Part shown: positions 1-10,081 of the stretch, piece after piece
How positions within the stretch are numbered: the stretch's first letter is position 1
How the letters are laid out: each line of letters begins with the position of its first letter
Assembly (NCBI GenBank): GCA_037178625.1
Contig: CM074130.1
Span: 2,790,001 to 2,854,000 of the forward strand
Reading direction: 5' to 3'
From: Skeletonema tropicum
Taxonomy: Eukaryota; Bacillariophyta; Thalassiosirophyceae; Thalassiosirales; Thalassiosiraceae
DNA length: 64,000 nt
Program-made: the position numbers and the translations under genes
The notes under the pieces: generated by a model
Told to the model about the DNA's origin: nothing
Databases searched by the model: none
What the model saw: the letters and a program-made list of their open reading frames with translations, nothing else

Positions 1-849
1 CTCGCCAATACGTTTCGTGACCTTTGCATCTGGGCTTGATAGATGTTGAGATCTGAGATCCTTTTGTATCCTATACAGGTCCTCCTGCAAAGCTTCATGT
101 GGAGCGTCCGTTTCTTTCTTTCTCTCACGCCAATCATCTCTGCAGGCTCTTTGTATTATCTTGACAACCTTGATATCCGTATCACTCTCTAAAGCGTATT
201 CTACGGCATTCATGTCGTCATAATCTTCGAGATTGAAACTTTTGGGAGCAGCATCCTTGAGCATAATGACAATAGACATCATACTATCTGAGACGGACAG
301 CATGAGCGGTGCATCTTGATAATTCAGCATGAAGGACTGGCACAAGTGGTGAAGAGGGGTCTTTCCCTCATTGTCTTGAATCGATGCCGCGACGGGATAT
401 TCATGAATTAGAAACTGAATAGTTTCTGGAGAAGCTCCCCAGGCGCAAGCGATCTAGAGTGAAAATATATCGAGGAAGAGTATTGTGAGTATTGAACGAC
501 GCGGTATCGATGTATATTAGAATCAGAGGCAATTCAATATCTGGCTTACATGAATTGGGAATCGACCCAGTGCATCGGCACACTTCAGACTCTCTTGGTA
601 TGTTTTCGCAACGAGGCGTACAATAGATGTAGGTGCTTGGAAACGGCATACAAAATGAACCAAGAGATCACTTGTGATGGGCTGACCGACAGCATCGTCG
701 ATTGGGATTGAGTCGCCTTGTCGCAGCAGCTCACCAAGCACGTCCCACTGCCTCCGGCAGATGAGCCTCGTGATGGTTTCCTTTCCTGAACTCGACATCG
801 ATTGCGCACTCCTTTTGTTGTTTTTCATTCTCTGAATTATATTCTTCAT
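1..849 (-). CDS. Ankyrin-repeat-like protein, 5' part (runs off the window)
   Basis: Exon 1 is 849-550 and starts at an ATG (MKNIIQRMKNNKR). A GTAAGC donor follows at 549, and an acceptor (CTCTAG) lets exon 2 run from 453 to the window edge without a stop. The 96-bp intron is phase 0, and the junction reads GRFPIH|IACAWGAS. Exon 2 continues with EYPVAASIQDNEGKTPLHHLC, the helix-turn-helix pattern of the ankyrin-like repeats common in large diatom families. Such repeats normally mediate protein-protein contacts; partner and pathway cannot be told. No signal peptide or membrane segment is visible. At least 251 residues are present and the C terminus is missing. Confidence 0.8.
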
Positions 850-1335
850 GGTCGGTTTGTGCTGTTATGAGGGGGTTTGGAAGGATTAGCGAATATTATT
901 TATGAGCATGACACGTCTTTGCAGAACAGCAAACTCTCTCTCTCTAGTTATGCATGCACAACTCACATGGACTGCGTGCCTATGCAATTTCTGTTCCCTT
1001 CTTGATTGCTTCTTACTTGCGCTGGAGTACGGAAGTTTTGGTTGATTGTTTGCGATTTGTGATTGAAAAGGGAGTGGAAGACACCCGAAAACTGCTCGGA
1101 GACCCGTGGTGGTTTTCCCAAAACTGTCTTTTGAGTACTTTTACGGGACTCCCTCTGTCAGAGACGGTTCTGGAAGGGTCATATAATGTAGGGGGGTCAT
1201 CCTTTCTTTTTGCATGATTGAATGACCATTCAAAAATAGGAGCGGAGTAGCTAGATCTTACTTTTAGAGCGACAAAACGACTCTACCTACGATACAGCTG
1301 TTTTCACGGATTTTCGGATAGCCGTTCAAGTTTCG
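850..1335. other. Intergenic stretch, divergent promoter region
   Basis: This lies between the ankyrin-type gene (leftward) and the transposase-derived ORF (rightward). An open frame at 954-1217 has no recognisable motif and biased composition, so I do not call it. No RNA gene or repeat was recognised. Confidence 0.4.
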
Positions 1336-1375
1336 AATTCCTACGTATGTTAGGTACAAATGACGTAGTGAGTCT

Positions 1376-1383
1376 TATAAAAA
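1376..1383 (+). promoter_or_regulatory. TATA-box-like sequence upstream of the transposase-derived ORF
   Basis: TATAAAAA stands about 190 bp before the ATG at 1576 and just inside the putative left end of the element. It would suit a promoter with a leader of roughly 160 nt. This is inference from one motif. Confidence 0.3.
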
Positions 1384-1575
1384 CCCATTGGGCCGATTTC
1401 TCCCAACTCACCCCTCAACAAGAGCCACTCCGCGCAAAAAGATGCCAACCATGGCCAAATGCCGGAGCGTACTACGCACAACAAGTTGAATATTTACTCA
1501 ACCAAAAGGATAAATTAACCTCTCTTGCATGTCTAGATCCAAAATAGCCAATTAGGTTGACTAAAGATTGTAATC

Positions 1576-3738
1576 ATGAACGATGGTAATACACTTTTTG
1601 AATACCTTTTCACACGGCTCATCAGTAAAAGTGATACTTATCGCGGCAGGTGGATTTGCGACCAGTCGTTGGTAGAGATATTGCACAGACACTATACGAA
1701 TGTAGATAAAGACAATACCTTACGGAACAAACTCGTGCAGCGTCTGAACAAGGCAGCCGGACCTTTCAACAGCAGCAATGTACACAAGATATACCACAAA
1801 AATTTCACAACATCATGTCCATTCAATTCGTCATTACGCCGGATGGTGCACTATTACTACTTTGGAAAGGGAGAGAAAGTGCCCAACGAACCAATACGCG
1901 CAGCAGAGTTATTGTGCACAGAAATAGAACATATACAGAGTTACAGTGCAACTAATAATCGGCAGCGATCTTGCAACAAGCCGGAGCAAGTATCATTTCC
2001 CGACGATGGATGCGCTGGTAAGAAGAAGAACAAAAATAATGAGAACAAACGTAAAGAAGCAACAAAATCATCAGCGGCTGCACCAATTACTCCTACTCCA
2101 CAAAAAAGAACAAGGCGCTCGCAACGACTAGTTGAGCAGCAGCAGAGCCCTCTCGTGCCATTCGTCACCAACGTGGGTAGATTAGAGGATGAGAATAATC
2201 AAGTTGACGACGAAGATGAAGACGAAGACGACGACAATAACAACAGCAGTGGCGATATAGACGGCGATAACAGCAGCAACAACCAGACTCCGAATATTAT
2301 ATGGCAGTCACCTGAAGCAGCAGCTCTCTTCGGATTTGAAGAAGGTGCCGATGCGTACAACGGACTAGTGCAATTGGTTGAATCACTTACACTGGTGGGG
2401 CAATCAGCAAATGGATACGAAGAAGCAGGCGTCATTGACTTGCACGAAGATAGTAAATTGACAAAGCATGCCTTATTTGACTTACGCAATAAATGTTTAT
2501 ACCTCAGGGTTGCGTATTCAATAGCACTTGCCGAGTATCGAGTTGGGTTTCCATTCCAAGCTTGTTGCGACAAAGCGGCAAGGCTGCTCAATGATTTAAC
2601 ACTGTTCAATGCAGCAACTGGTAGGACAATCATGAATTGGAACCGTATCTTCCGCGTTAATCATCAATTTCCAAACCCCAACCCCTACGTCGCCAATGGT
2701 ATCAAACGAAAGCCAACACTATTTGAGGTATTTCCGACAGCAGCAGTAGATGTGTCAAACTTCATACTTGACCATCTGGAACATTTCAGCGTTGAATTGC
2801 TGAGGGAACATTTTAACACAACAATGATAAAGCAACTAAATGAAGAGGTGAAAACCAACATCAACTTTACCGAAGACTCAGAAGAATTTCAACTGGTTGA
2901 CAGATATCTCAAAAATCCACCATCATACTCAACAGTTGGGAGGTGGGTCGGATACCTTGGTTTCAAACGAGAGGTGTCAAAGAAATGCTACTACGTTGAT
3001 GGCCATGAGTATGCCGAACAGATAGAGCATCGGTCTCGGTTAACAGACGAATATCTATCAGTGCTTGAACCAGGCTGGATCGATATAGCAACCTTCAGAA
3101 AGGGCAGCTACCAAGTGATGAAGTATGATGATGAGGGTAACTTGGTTCCTGAGCTTTCCCTCCGGCATTTGCTTGCAAACTGCACAGATTTTTTGTCTGA
3201 ACAAAGCCAACTCGAATATGTTTGTGAATCTTTGGGAGTAAGAGCCTTGATTACAACAAAGTATCATGCTGAATACGCTGGTGAGGGTGTCGAATACTCT
3301 TGGGGGTTCTCCAAAGCTCTCTACCGAAGACATCCATTAGCTCAAAAGAAAACGACTGCTGATTTCCTTGCATTGGTCGACAAGTGTATTTCAAGAGAGG
3401 TTCTCACTGTGGATCTCATTCGTAAGTTCAGTGCCAGGGCAAGAGGTTACATGGAGACATATAAGATGTTGGAGATTGAGGCAAAGAATACCAAGGAGAC
3501 AGAAAGTAATTCAAGTGAGGATGCACCCATTCCGCACAAGAGAATTGAAACGCTGAAGAAGGTTTTGAAATGTCATCGTGCTGCTATTGACTTTGACAAA
3601 TCTTTCATTATGAAAACTGTCTACGCAAAAGACTTTGATTTCAAGAATGATTTGCTCAAGAAGGAAGAGAAGCTCAACTTTAGTCTCAGAGTAAAACGAG
3701 AGAATACGAAGGTGGAAGCGACGGCAAAGAAGAAATAA
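1576..3738 (+). CDS. Transposase-derived protein lacking the catalytic core
   Basis: 720 aa from an ATG. The N-terminal third is unrecognised, followed by a basic stretch and an acidic D/E/N-rich linker (about residues 210-245). Around residue 455 comes STVGRWVGYLGF followed by KKCYYVDGHEYAEQ, the 'T-x-R-W-L...GYYVDGHE' pattern that precedes the DDE domain in a transposase-like family seen in algae and fungi. The C-terminal part has SLRHLLANCTDF and then AGEGVEYSWGFSK, corresponding to the late 'C-E-L-x-x-I-E-Y-W-G' motif, and a basic tail. From memory of related proteins, about 200-300 residues with the acidic catalytic positions should lie between these blocks; here only about 60 remain. 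It is probably inactive as a transposase, either a deletion derivative or a co-opted protein. The frame is fully open. Confidence 0.6.
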   Translation: MNDGNTLFEYLFTRLISKSDTYRGRWICDQSLVEILHRHYTNVDKDNTLRNKLVQRLNKAAGPFNSSNVHKIYHKNFTTSCPFNSSLRRMVHYYYFGKGEKVPNEPIRAAELLCTEIEHIQSYSATNNRQRSCNKPEQVSFPDDGCAGKKKNKNNENKRKEATKSSAAAPITPTPQKRTRRSQRLVEQQQSPLVPFVTNVGRLEDENNQVDDEDEDEDDDNNNSSGDIDGDNSSNNQTPNIIWQSPEAAALFGFEEGADAYNGLVQLVESLTLVGQSANGYEEAGVIDLHEDSKLTKHALFDLRNKCLYLRVAYSIALAEYRVGFPFQACCDKAARLLNDLTLFNAATGRTIMNWNRIFRVNHQFPNPNPYVANGIKRKPTLFEVFPTAAVDVSNFILDHLEHFSVELLREHFNTTMIKQLNEEVKTNINFTEDSEEFQLVDRYLKNPPSYSTVGRWVGYLGFKREVSKKCYYVDGHEYAEQIEHRSRLTDEYLSVLEPGWIDIATFRKGSYQVMKYDDEGNLVPELSLRHLLANCTDFLSEQSQLEYVCESLGVRALITTKYHAEYAGEGVEYSWGFSKALYRRHPLAQKKTTADFLALVDKCISREVLTVDLIRKFSARARGYMETYKMLEIEAKNTKETESNSSEDAPIPHKRIETLKKVLKCHRAAIDFDKSFIMKTVYAKDFDFKNDLLKKEEKLNFSLRVKRENTKVEATAKKK

Positions 3739-4120
3739 ACATAGGACAATGTTCATTTATGTCTCTTGGTGGAATATGGCATACGAGGCATTATTTACCA
3801 TGGTCCGGTTGTTGTTCGCAATTGAGAAAGACGGAGGTAGAGTAGCTCCCCAGTTAAGGGGCTTTCAGTACGTTTGTACGTAGGAATAAAAATTCTGCGA
3901 TTATCCGCCAAGATTTGCTAACAGCTGTAGGTGCCTTCGTCGATATCCCGAGCTGAGCAGAAACCATAACCCTCTCGAAACCCCCTACTCCTATCTTAAA
4001 CTAGACCGGACCAGCTCGGCTGCTGGTCCGCTAGCCCCCCCCGAAATGGGTCTTGCGGACAATTATTCTTGTTGGTATTGTATGAGAACGAACGCACCGA
4101 AGTGGCTCTGACTTGTTGTT

Positions 4121-4200
4121 GGAAGCGAATGCAAACCTGAAGCGTCATGAATCTGAAAGGGTATGGTTTTATCCCTTTCAGTTTTGACCTATGTTGGCCT
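4121..4200. repeat. Hairpin-bearing dispersed repeat, copy 1
   Basis: Shares GCGAATGCAAACCTGAAG, then ATCTGAAAGG, ATGGTTTTATCCCTTTCAG and TGGCCT with copy 2 at 4984-5062. CTGAAAGGG (4153-4161) pairs with CCCTTTCAG (4173-4181) around an 11-nt loop. Confidence 0.7.
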
Positions 4201-4373
4201 TACCTTGCTTGCTTTTTGGAATGAGAAATGAAGCGGCTCTAACTTGCTTGCTAACTATTTCTCATTGTCAGTACTTTCTTATTTTCTATGGTTGTCAGTT
4301 CCGACATTTGACATTTTGCTACTTAAAGAGATGATGTACTGTACATTTGGAATGAATTTGCAAGCACCTATTT

Positions 4374-4510
4374 TGTGTACCACTCAGCTCTTTTTCTCGT
4401 GGGAGTTTCGTCTCCATTTTTTTTCTGCACAAACGTCAGTTTCTCCTCTTTGTGCAGATCTAACCGCCGTTTGTCTTTATGTGGGTAGAAAATGTGCTGA
4501 GTGGTACACA
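4374..4510. repeat. Nested inverted repeat (15-bp outer, 9-bp inner)
   Basis: TGTGTACCACTCAGC at 4374-4388 is the exact reverse complement of 4496-4510. Inside it, CTGCACAAA (4425-4433) pairs with TTTGTGCAG (4449-4457). The 137-bp unit could fold into one long stem with an internal hairpin, as expected of a small MITE or foldback element. No coding potential is evident. Confidence 0.65.
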
Positions 4511-4983
4511 ATTAAGCAACCTCCTCCAACTTGAAGTTTTCGCAGTCGAGTCAATTGAGTGTGGCTTCCGATAAAATATCAGTACCGTTTCATTTAATAT
4601 TAGTTCCTACGTTAATACGGTACTCACATGCCATCAACCATCAAAATGGACCCAGACCATGGTGAAAAATGGCTTCCTACGACCCTCAATAACACAGTAA
4701 CTAGTAGGATTTTGAGCTTACTTGCTGTGGTAATCTTCATCCCTTGACCATTAGGATCTTATCGATACCTTACTTGCCACCATAGGCCCGATATTCAAAT
4801 TCGACTTGCAAACTGAACTCAAATGAACAGTAGGAGAGAAGCCGGTATGCATTGTCGATACTTAGAAAATCTTGGAATGAGAAGGATTCGTACGAAGCGG
4901 TTCTAAGTTGCTTGCAATTCGAGAATGTTGGCCTGGGATTGAGAACGGAATCGTACGAAGCAGTTCTAAGTTGCTTACTGAAA

Positions 4984-5062
4984 CGTAGCGAATGCAAACC
5001 TGAAGGGCAAAAAATCTGAAAGGAAATGGTTTTATCCCTTTCAGATTTTCAGTATGGTGGCC
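4984..5062. repeat. Hairpin-bearing dispersed repeat, copy 2
   Basis: Second copy of the repeat at 4121-4200. Its stem is longer: 5011-5023 (AAAATCTGAAAGG) pairs perfectly over 13 bp with 5037-5049. The two copies differ in the spacer but keep pairing in the stem, which points to the structure itself being the conserved part. Confidence 0.7.
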
Positions 5063-5461
5063 TGTATTGATGAAGATGATGTGTTGTTATTGAGGATGTG
5101 GATCTACTCCTGAACTACTAAAACGAAAAAAGTTTAGGTTATCACAGCGGATTTTGACGAAATGTGACAAACACGTACGAACCACAATTTATTTATATTT
5201 ATTAGATTTTCATTCTCCTAAAAGCGTGCAGTGAACTCAATTCATTCTTGTTCGAAGTTCCATACCATTCATCTGTTAAGTATGTAAACTCAATCTCTCT
5301 TGTCAACCTTGCCCATTGCTCAACCTCACTCAGGTTGGACACAAGATTTTCACCTCTGAATAACTCATCGCAATTAAGTGCTTAGTAGGAAGGCTCATCC
5401 ATTCAGCCATCCAAAAGGAAGTGTTGTATCCTTACTCTGCAGCGAAGATGTATATTATATG

Positions 5462-5485
5462 TAACAGAAATTTTAAAGTACGTCT
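5462..5485. repeat. 24-bp dispersed repeat, copy 1
   Basis: An A+T-rich 24-bp string identical to 10824-10847. Both copies lie in non-coding DNA and are preceded by AT-rich sequence. Confidence 0.7.
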
Positions 5486-6053
5486 GGTGGGCCCTCAAGA
5501 GGCGACTCTTAGCCGTGCAGAGCCAGTCAGAGTACGCTGTCCCCACCTCTATTCATTGATTGAAGTGGATCTGGTCTTGCACTCCTTCCGTGATCATACG
5601 GAACCTTTCCTTGTGAAGTGATTGTGGAAGTCCGATTCCATTTTTATCTCTTCAAAAGCGATTTAAGTAACAGTTGTATTTTTAGTCACTCCCTTAAGCA
5701 TCAACTTGTTATCAAATGATAGGATTGAGACTCGGTCAGTCAGGTACAATAGCCTATGCATCAAAAATCAGTTCATTCACAGCACATCATAAATTCTGAT
5801 TCTGAAATTGTTCATCTTCGTGTCATCTTCTGAGAAGAAGAGGAGAGGGAGGAAGAGAATGAATTCTGCTTTGATTTTGATTTGATGTCGGAATGTTTCT
5901 ACGTAGGAATTGATATCCCCATGGTGTCAACCTCCCAAAAGGTCAAATTCCAATGACACGAACCTTGCCATCACCATCACTAACTTCACTTCCTTTGTAA
6001 CGGCTCATAAATCCCTCATCTTCGACAATACTTACATCCAGCCAAGCATCGCA

Positions 6054-7196
6054 ATGAAAGTCGCCGCTCTAATCTGCACCATTGGTGTCACCGCTATTGC
6101 TCCTAGCAGTGCGTTTTTGTCACTAAGTAAGTGGTGATATTGTTTTTCACTTCACACACTTTGTCCTTTCCTTTGCTATCACCGAACAAGATCTAACACC
6201 ATTTCCATCTATTCGATGTGATATCGCCTCTCCAAAGTTAACAAAGTCAATCCATCCCTTTGTGAGTATGCTGAAGCGCAAGAGGACGCCATGCTCAAGA
6301 TCCGTTTGGACGTTGGTCAAGTTGAGATGAAAGATGGCAAACCGTTCATCACCGGCAACCGCCTCGGCATTGACAACCTGCTCCTCCAGCTTCATGGCAA
6401 GGAAATAGCTAGTCCAAAGCATGCGAAGCTTCCAGGTGCTGACGGGCCGAATCCTCAACTTAGCTCTGGCCCTAAATCGCTCGAGGTGGTCAATCAAGGC
6501 AGTTACGTCGATCTCTCAGGGACGCGCCGCGTCAAGTTGGAAGACGGAGCATGGGAGATGACTTTGGCGTAACAATGCAAGAGCAGGAGCCCTTATTTGT
6601 GCCTTCAACCTTGCAGAAGAAGTCACAAGGAACGACGCTAAAATCCCCAAAGGACGTTTTTATTTGACGTTCCCATTGTGGACATCTGATTCTTTAAACG
6701 AACTACGTGAGAGAAAGGCAAAAGCCGAGGAAAGAGCTACAGATGCCATTGAGAGGCATGAAAGGGAGGTTCGCTTGATGCAAGAAACGAATAACCCTCT
6801 TATGAAAGCATTGCACTTTCGTAATGCATGCAAGGCGCATGAGGATCTGGATTATTCGGGATACAGGGTAAGTGAAAGTGACTTTCCATATGTGATCTTT
6901 CTGCTGGTTGAATCTGAATAAGAAGTCTTTTATGACAAGTCCAACCAACTGACTGTAAAAATTCTTGCTTGTAGTCTTATCAGAAAATGCCATTGGAACG
7001 TGACATGATCCATTTGGAGGCTGGCATTCATCTATGTAGCTTGGGTACTATATGGACTAAGAAAGAAGGTTGGTTGGCTGACCATATTTTGCTTGGGTCT
7101 GCCACTGTGAGTGAAGGAATGCGAGATGATTTGGATAAGATTATTAGTATTGAGAAAGGGAAAGAGCCAGCAGCTCTTAAAGATCTCCATCCCTAA
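6054..7196 (+). CDS. Plastid-type precursor of unknown function, three exons, one frameshift
   Basis: Exons are 6054-6126, 6238-6867 and 6975-7196, with GTAAGT donors for both introns (111 and 107 bp). The chosen ATG opens a signal peptide (MKVAALICTIGVTAIAPSSAFLSLS) whose A-F junction resembles the diatom plastid-import motif. Downstream come KIRLDVGQVEMKDGKPF, AGALICAFNL, a charged helix (ERKAKAEERATDAIERHE), NNPLMKALHFRNAC, DYSGYR and LCSLGTIWTKK. I do not recognise a named domain. The frame is broken at 6570: after ...WEMTLA the codon GCG is followed by TAA. Skipping the single T at 6570 gives NNARAGALICAFNLAEEV and an uninterrupted 307-residue protein. The exon 2/3 junction (SGYR|SYQKMPLE) is phase 0. 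Confidence 0.75.
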
Positions 7197-7400
7197 GCTG
7201 CCACACACCGTTATTGTATGTAGGATTTGTACGAGAAAGTTTTGATTCATGACCTAAATGTACATACACGCTCACGGCCCGAGCTGTGTAAAAATATTCT
7301 TCTGAGATAGAGGCCGCTTGCCGTGTATCAATATCAGAACGTCACTAGAAACATATTGTAAAGATAAAGTTTGCATGAATTGGTTTACACTGTTGATTAA

Positions 7401-9815
7401 TTACATGTCCAGGGGAAACGTGTTTATCGTTCCTACTGTTAATCCCCTTGCAACTTTGTTAGATGTATATGCAGCTTGATCATCTTCACTGGCGTCGTCA
7501 AATTGTCCATCGTCACCACCCATGAATCCATTTCCAACCAGACTTTGGCCCCTATCGAGAGATATCTCTGACATAGCAAGACTGTGACCTCTATCTAGTG
7601 AAGCTTCTGAGAGGGGTAAACTCTTGATCTTCTGAGAAAAGTTCACGCTACCAATGCGATTGAGACTGACCCCTCTTGACAAAAGGTCAGCATCTCTGAG
7701 CCCTTCTGTATTCTGTGCAAAGCGGTCCAATTCTGAATCTTCTTCTCCCTTTGTTTTGAATTTACTGCGTTTGGAATGTTCCTTGACTCTGGCATTAGAA
7801 TCATCGCGCTTGCGTTTAGACAAATAATTGATGGCATCGTCATCCGAGTCATCATCCACTAGACTTGAGTCATTTACTCCTAGTTTCGGCATAGCCGGCT
7901 TTGGATTTTCTTCCCCCTTGTTCGATGGTCTTTTCTTTGCTTTCACGCGATTACAAAAGTCACTAACCTCATCCTCGTCTTCTTTGTAGAGTTCTTTTGC
8001 AAAATCTGAATGAGTCCTACCTGGCTGCACTTCATTCAAACCCGCGGCCCTGCATAAATCATCTAACGAAGCAGATACTCCCCTCTTCGGGGCAGAAGTT
8101 GTAGGTATAGAAATTTCTGCATCTTCTCTGGGCAAACTAACTTGTTGCGTAGCCACGGTATTCAGATTGTGATGTTGTGTAGCCAGAGCATTCGGGTGTG
8201 AGGCTTCTGCCATGTTTTTCTTCATAAGTTGTTCAAATTTCATTTGCGCCATAACTGCAGAAACACTCGGATGTAGAGTTGTCAAGCCACTAGTCCTATT
8301 ACTAGCTATGTATTGTCCCAAATCACTCGGCGGGGCTGGATGAGAAAGCTGTCCACCAAAGGAACTCTCGCTTCGTAATGCTGGTTGGGAGAGCCGACCA
8401 AGAGAGGTCATTGAATAGAGGCTTGTAGGATCTAACCGGGTCATTGTGTTGCCTCTTAGTGGATTATTGCGCAATGCCTTTTGTTGTTCTAGGAGTCTCG
8501 CAAGGGTGCTTGATTCCGTTTTGGGGATGAAGTTGCCCCCTGTGCCCATACTTGCTGTGTTTCCCAGCATACTGTTCGTAAAGTTGTTGTGTCCAATATA
8601 ATTTGTTCTACCAACACCACCTGACGCTGAAGAGAGACTGGAAGATCGGAGTAAATCCGTCATCAGCTGAGGTCTTTCATGTGGAACGCCAGTATCGACG
8701 TTATAAGCAACATCATTATACAAGTTTGGTAATATTTGTCCTGGTTGATGTCTCGTCACCGGTGCGGCTTGACTCGTCATTTGCAGCCCAGCCCTAACAG
8801 ATCTGTCGGCGGCTTTCTGTGTCAATTCATTATAACTTATCATTGGCCCATTAGCAACATTAAGATTCGCTTTCATAAATTGTTTGTCAAGAACAGGTTC
8901 AAGAGCAGGCCCATTAGGGGAATGTCCACTCAATTTCCTAGACATTACAGTTAGTGGATATTCCATCTCTCTCCCTAGATCAGATTGAAGTAATTTTCTT
9001 GATGCTAAGGGACCTAAGAGATGTGACGGTCGTTGTTGTAATGGAGGAATTTGTGATGAAGTAGGTCTGGTTGGCATAGTAGGTGCAGGTACTGTTGGTG
9101 CAGATTGTGCTGCTGTTTGAGTATTTGGATTCTTTCCTCCCAAGTATTGCTGGAACGCCATCACCATTGATGCGTCTCCACTTTGCTCATTGAGTGACGA
9201 CATCCCCCCATGAGAAGAAGAAGCTAGATGGTTGGAAGTGGAAGTTTGCATTGCCGCTGGGGCAGACGGGGCAGAAGGGGCAGCGTTTCTTGCTGTGAGT
9301 GCAATCAGTCCATCCACTTTGGTCTGATCCAAACCAGTCAAGCCTTTTTTCAGCATTTGCCCTCCCATAATGTTTCCCTTCTCCATATGCCCTTCCTTTG
9401 CCATTTCAGTACGGATATCAGGGGCCCCCTCCCTCAGTGCCTGCGATGTCTTCTCTGTCGCCTTTTGGTCACCTATGTCACACCACAGGCTGTTTGATGG
9501 GTCTCTGGCCAGGAATCTCCCTGGTGGGTTCTGTGCTCGGACTGCATGGACAATCGATTTCGCCACAAGAGCCTTCTGTTTTTTCGGAAGTGATAGGTAT
9601 AACCTCTTATTGGAATTGACAAGCTTACGCCAGTGGGCGTTACCAACATGGTGATTTGTACCGCCGCCACGTCCGCACAGGACATCCTGGGCTCGATGCT
9701 TTTCAATGTTTTTCAAAGGCGTGCCATCAGGCATTTTCAAGGCGTCGGCTCTGACTGTCAACATTCTGGGAGGAGCGCTACCAGTCCCCATGGGTGCTCT
9801 CCCACCATTATTCAT
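7401..9815 (-). CDS. DUF6824-domain protein
   Basis: 804 aa, intronless, starting at the ATG at 9815. Residues about 38-135 hold the domain typical of a large diatom family: QDVLCGRGGGTNHHVGNAHWRKLV, then YLSLPKKQKALVAKSIVHAV and WCDIGDQKATEKTSQALREG. Its molecular role is unknown; basic and aromatic residues make nucleic-acid or protein binding possible. The remaining 670 residues are low-complexity S/T/Q/N-rich, with basic clusters (KAKKRPS, LSKRKRDD, EHSKRSKFKTK) that look like nuclear localisation signals. A regulatory nuclear protein is the best guess. The 3' end lies 205 bp from the convergent gene ending at 7196. Confidence 0.85.
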   Translation of the reverse strand: MNNGGRAPMGTGSAPPRMLTVRADALKMPDGTPLKNIEKHRAQDVLCGRGGGTNHHVGNAHWRKLVNSNKRLYLSLPKKQKALVAKSIVHAVRAQNPPGRFLARDPSNSLWCDIGDQKATEKTSQALREGAPDIRTEMAKEGHMEKGNIMGGQMLKKGLTGLDQTKVDGLIALTARNAAPSAPSAPAAMQTSTSNHLASSSHGGMSSLNEQSGDASMVMAFQQYLGGKNPNTQTAAQSAPTVPAPTMPTRPTSSQIPPLQQRPSHLLGPLASRKLLQSDLGREMEYPLTVMSRKLSGHSPNGPALEPVLDKQFMKANLNVANGPMISYNELTQKAADRSVRAGLQMTSQAAPVTRHQPGQILPNLYNDVAYNVDTGVPHERPQLMTDLLRSSSLSSASGGVGRTNYIGHNNFTNSMLGNTASMGTGGNFIPKTESSTLARLLEQQKALRNNPLRGNTMTRLDPTSLYSMTSLGRLSQPALRSESSFGGQLSHPAPPSDLGQYIASNRTSGLTTLHPSVSAVMAQMKFEQLMKKNMAEASHPNALATQHHNLNTVATQQVSLPREDAEISIPTTSAPKRGVSASLDDLCRAAGLNEVQPGRTHSDFAKELYKEDEDEVSDFCNRVKAKKRPSNKGEENPKPAMPKLGVNDSSLVDDDSDDDAINYLSKRKRDDSNARVKEHSKRSKFKTKGEEDSELDRFAQNTEGLRDADLLSRGVSLNRIGSVNFSQKIKSLPLSEASLDRGHSLAMSEISLDRGQSLVGNGFMGGDDGQFDDASEDDQAAYTSNKVARGLTVGTINTFPLDM

Positions 9816-9975
9816 TTTAGTTGAATGAATGTGGCTGTGTACGGCGATTCTGTTATGTAACTACTTCTATTATCCTTTTCATACTTCTACTTAGCAGATA
9901 GGAGTAGGTAACAGCGCCCTTGCATGCCATGCACCAAACAGCCACCGTATGTATTGTAATAATGAGAGGAGCTAA

Positions 9976-10047
9976 GTCGTTCGTTCTGTCGTTCTGTCGT
10001 TCTGTCGGTCGGTCGTTCTGTCGTTCTGTCGGTCGGTCGTCCTGTCC
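9976..10047. repeat. GTCGTTCT/GTCGGTCG microsatellite
   Basis: About 70 bp of tandem GTCGTTCT units alternating with GTCGGTCG. On the minus strand it produces a TERQNDRP-repeat reading frame that I regard as fortuitous. Confidence 0.8.
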
Positions 10048-10081
10048 GGGCCCTTTGGCGTGTCCTTTGGCCTTCACGGGC

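Larger units (their letters stand above)
1336..3887. mobile_element. Possible transposon remnant with short inverted ends
   Basis: AATTCCTACGTA at 1336-1347 is matched in inverted orientation by TACGTAGGAAT at 3877-3887. Between them lies one long ORF (1576-3738) that reads as a transposase derivative. The identical inverted core is 11 bp; just inside it both ends also carry a GTAC, but the bases between do not match. I see no clear target-site duplication. A further copy of the core at 5900-5911 could be an alternative right end. The boundaries are therefore tentative. Confidence 0.4.
3888..6053. other. Gene-poor stretch with small dispersed repeats
   Basis: I find no convincing protein gene in these 2.2 kb. 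It holds a nested inverted repeat (4374-4510), two copies of a hairpin-bearing repeat (4121-4200 and 4984-5062), and four copies of a motif close to GAAGCGGTTCTAAGTTGCTT (near 4095, 4231, 4895 and 4958). A 24-bp string at 5462-5485 recurs at 10824-10847. The TACGTAGGAATT core occurs at 5900-5911. The picture is debris of small mobile elements. Confidence 0.5.

Noticed and set aside
954..1547. Two short plus-strand ORFs before the transposase relic
   Set aside because: No recognisable motif; the second begins inside the putative element end and is likely leader sequence.
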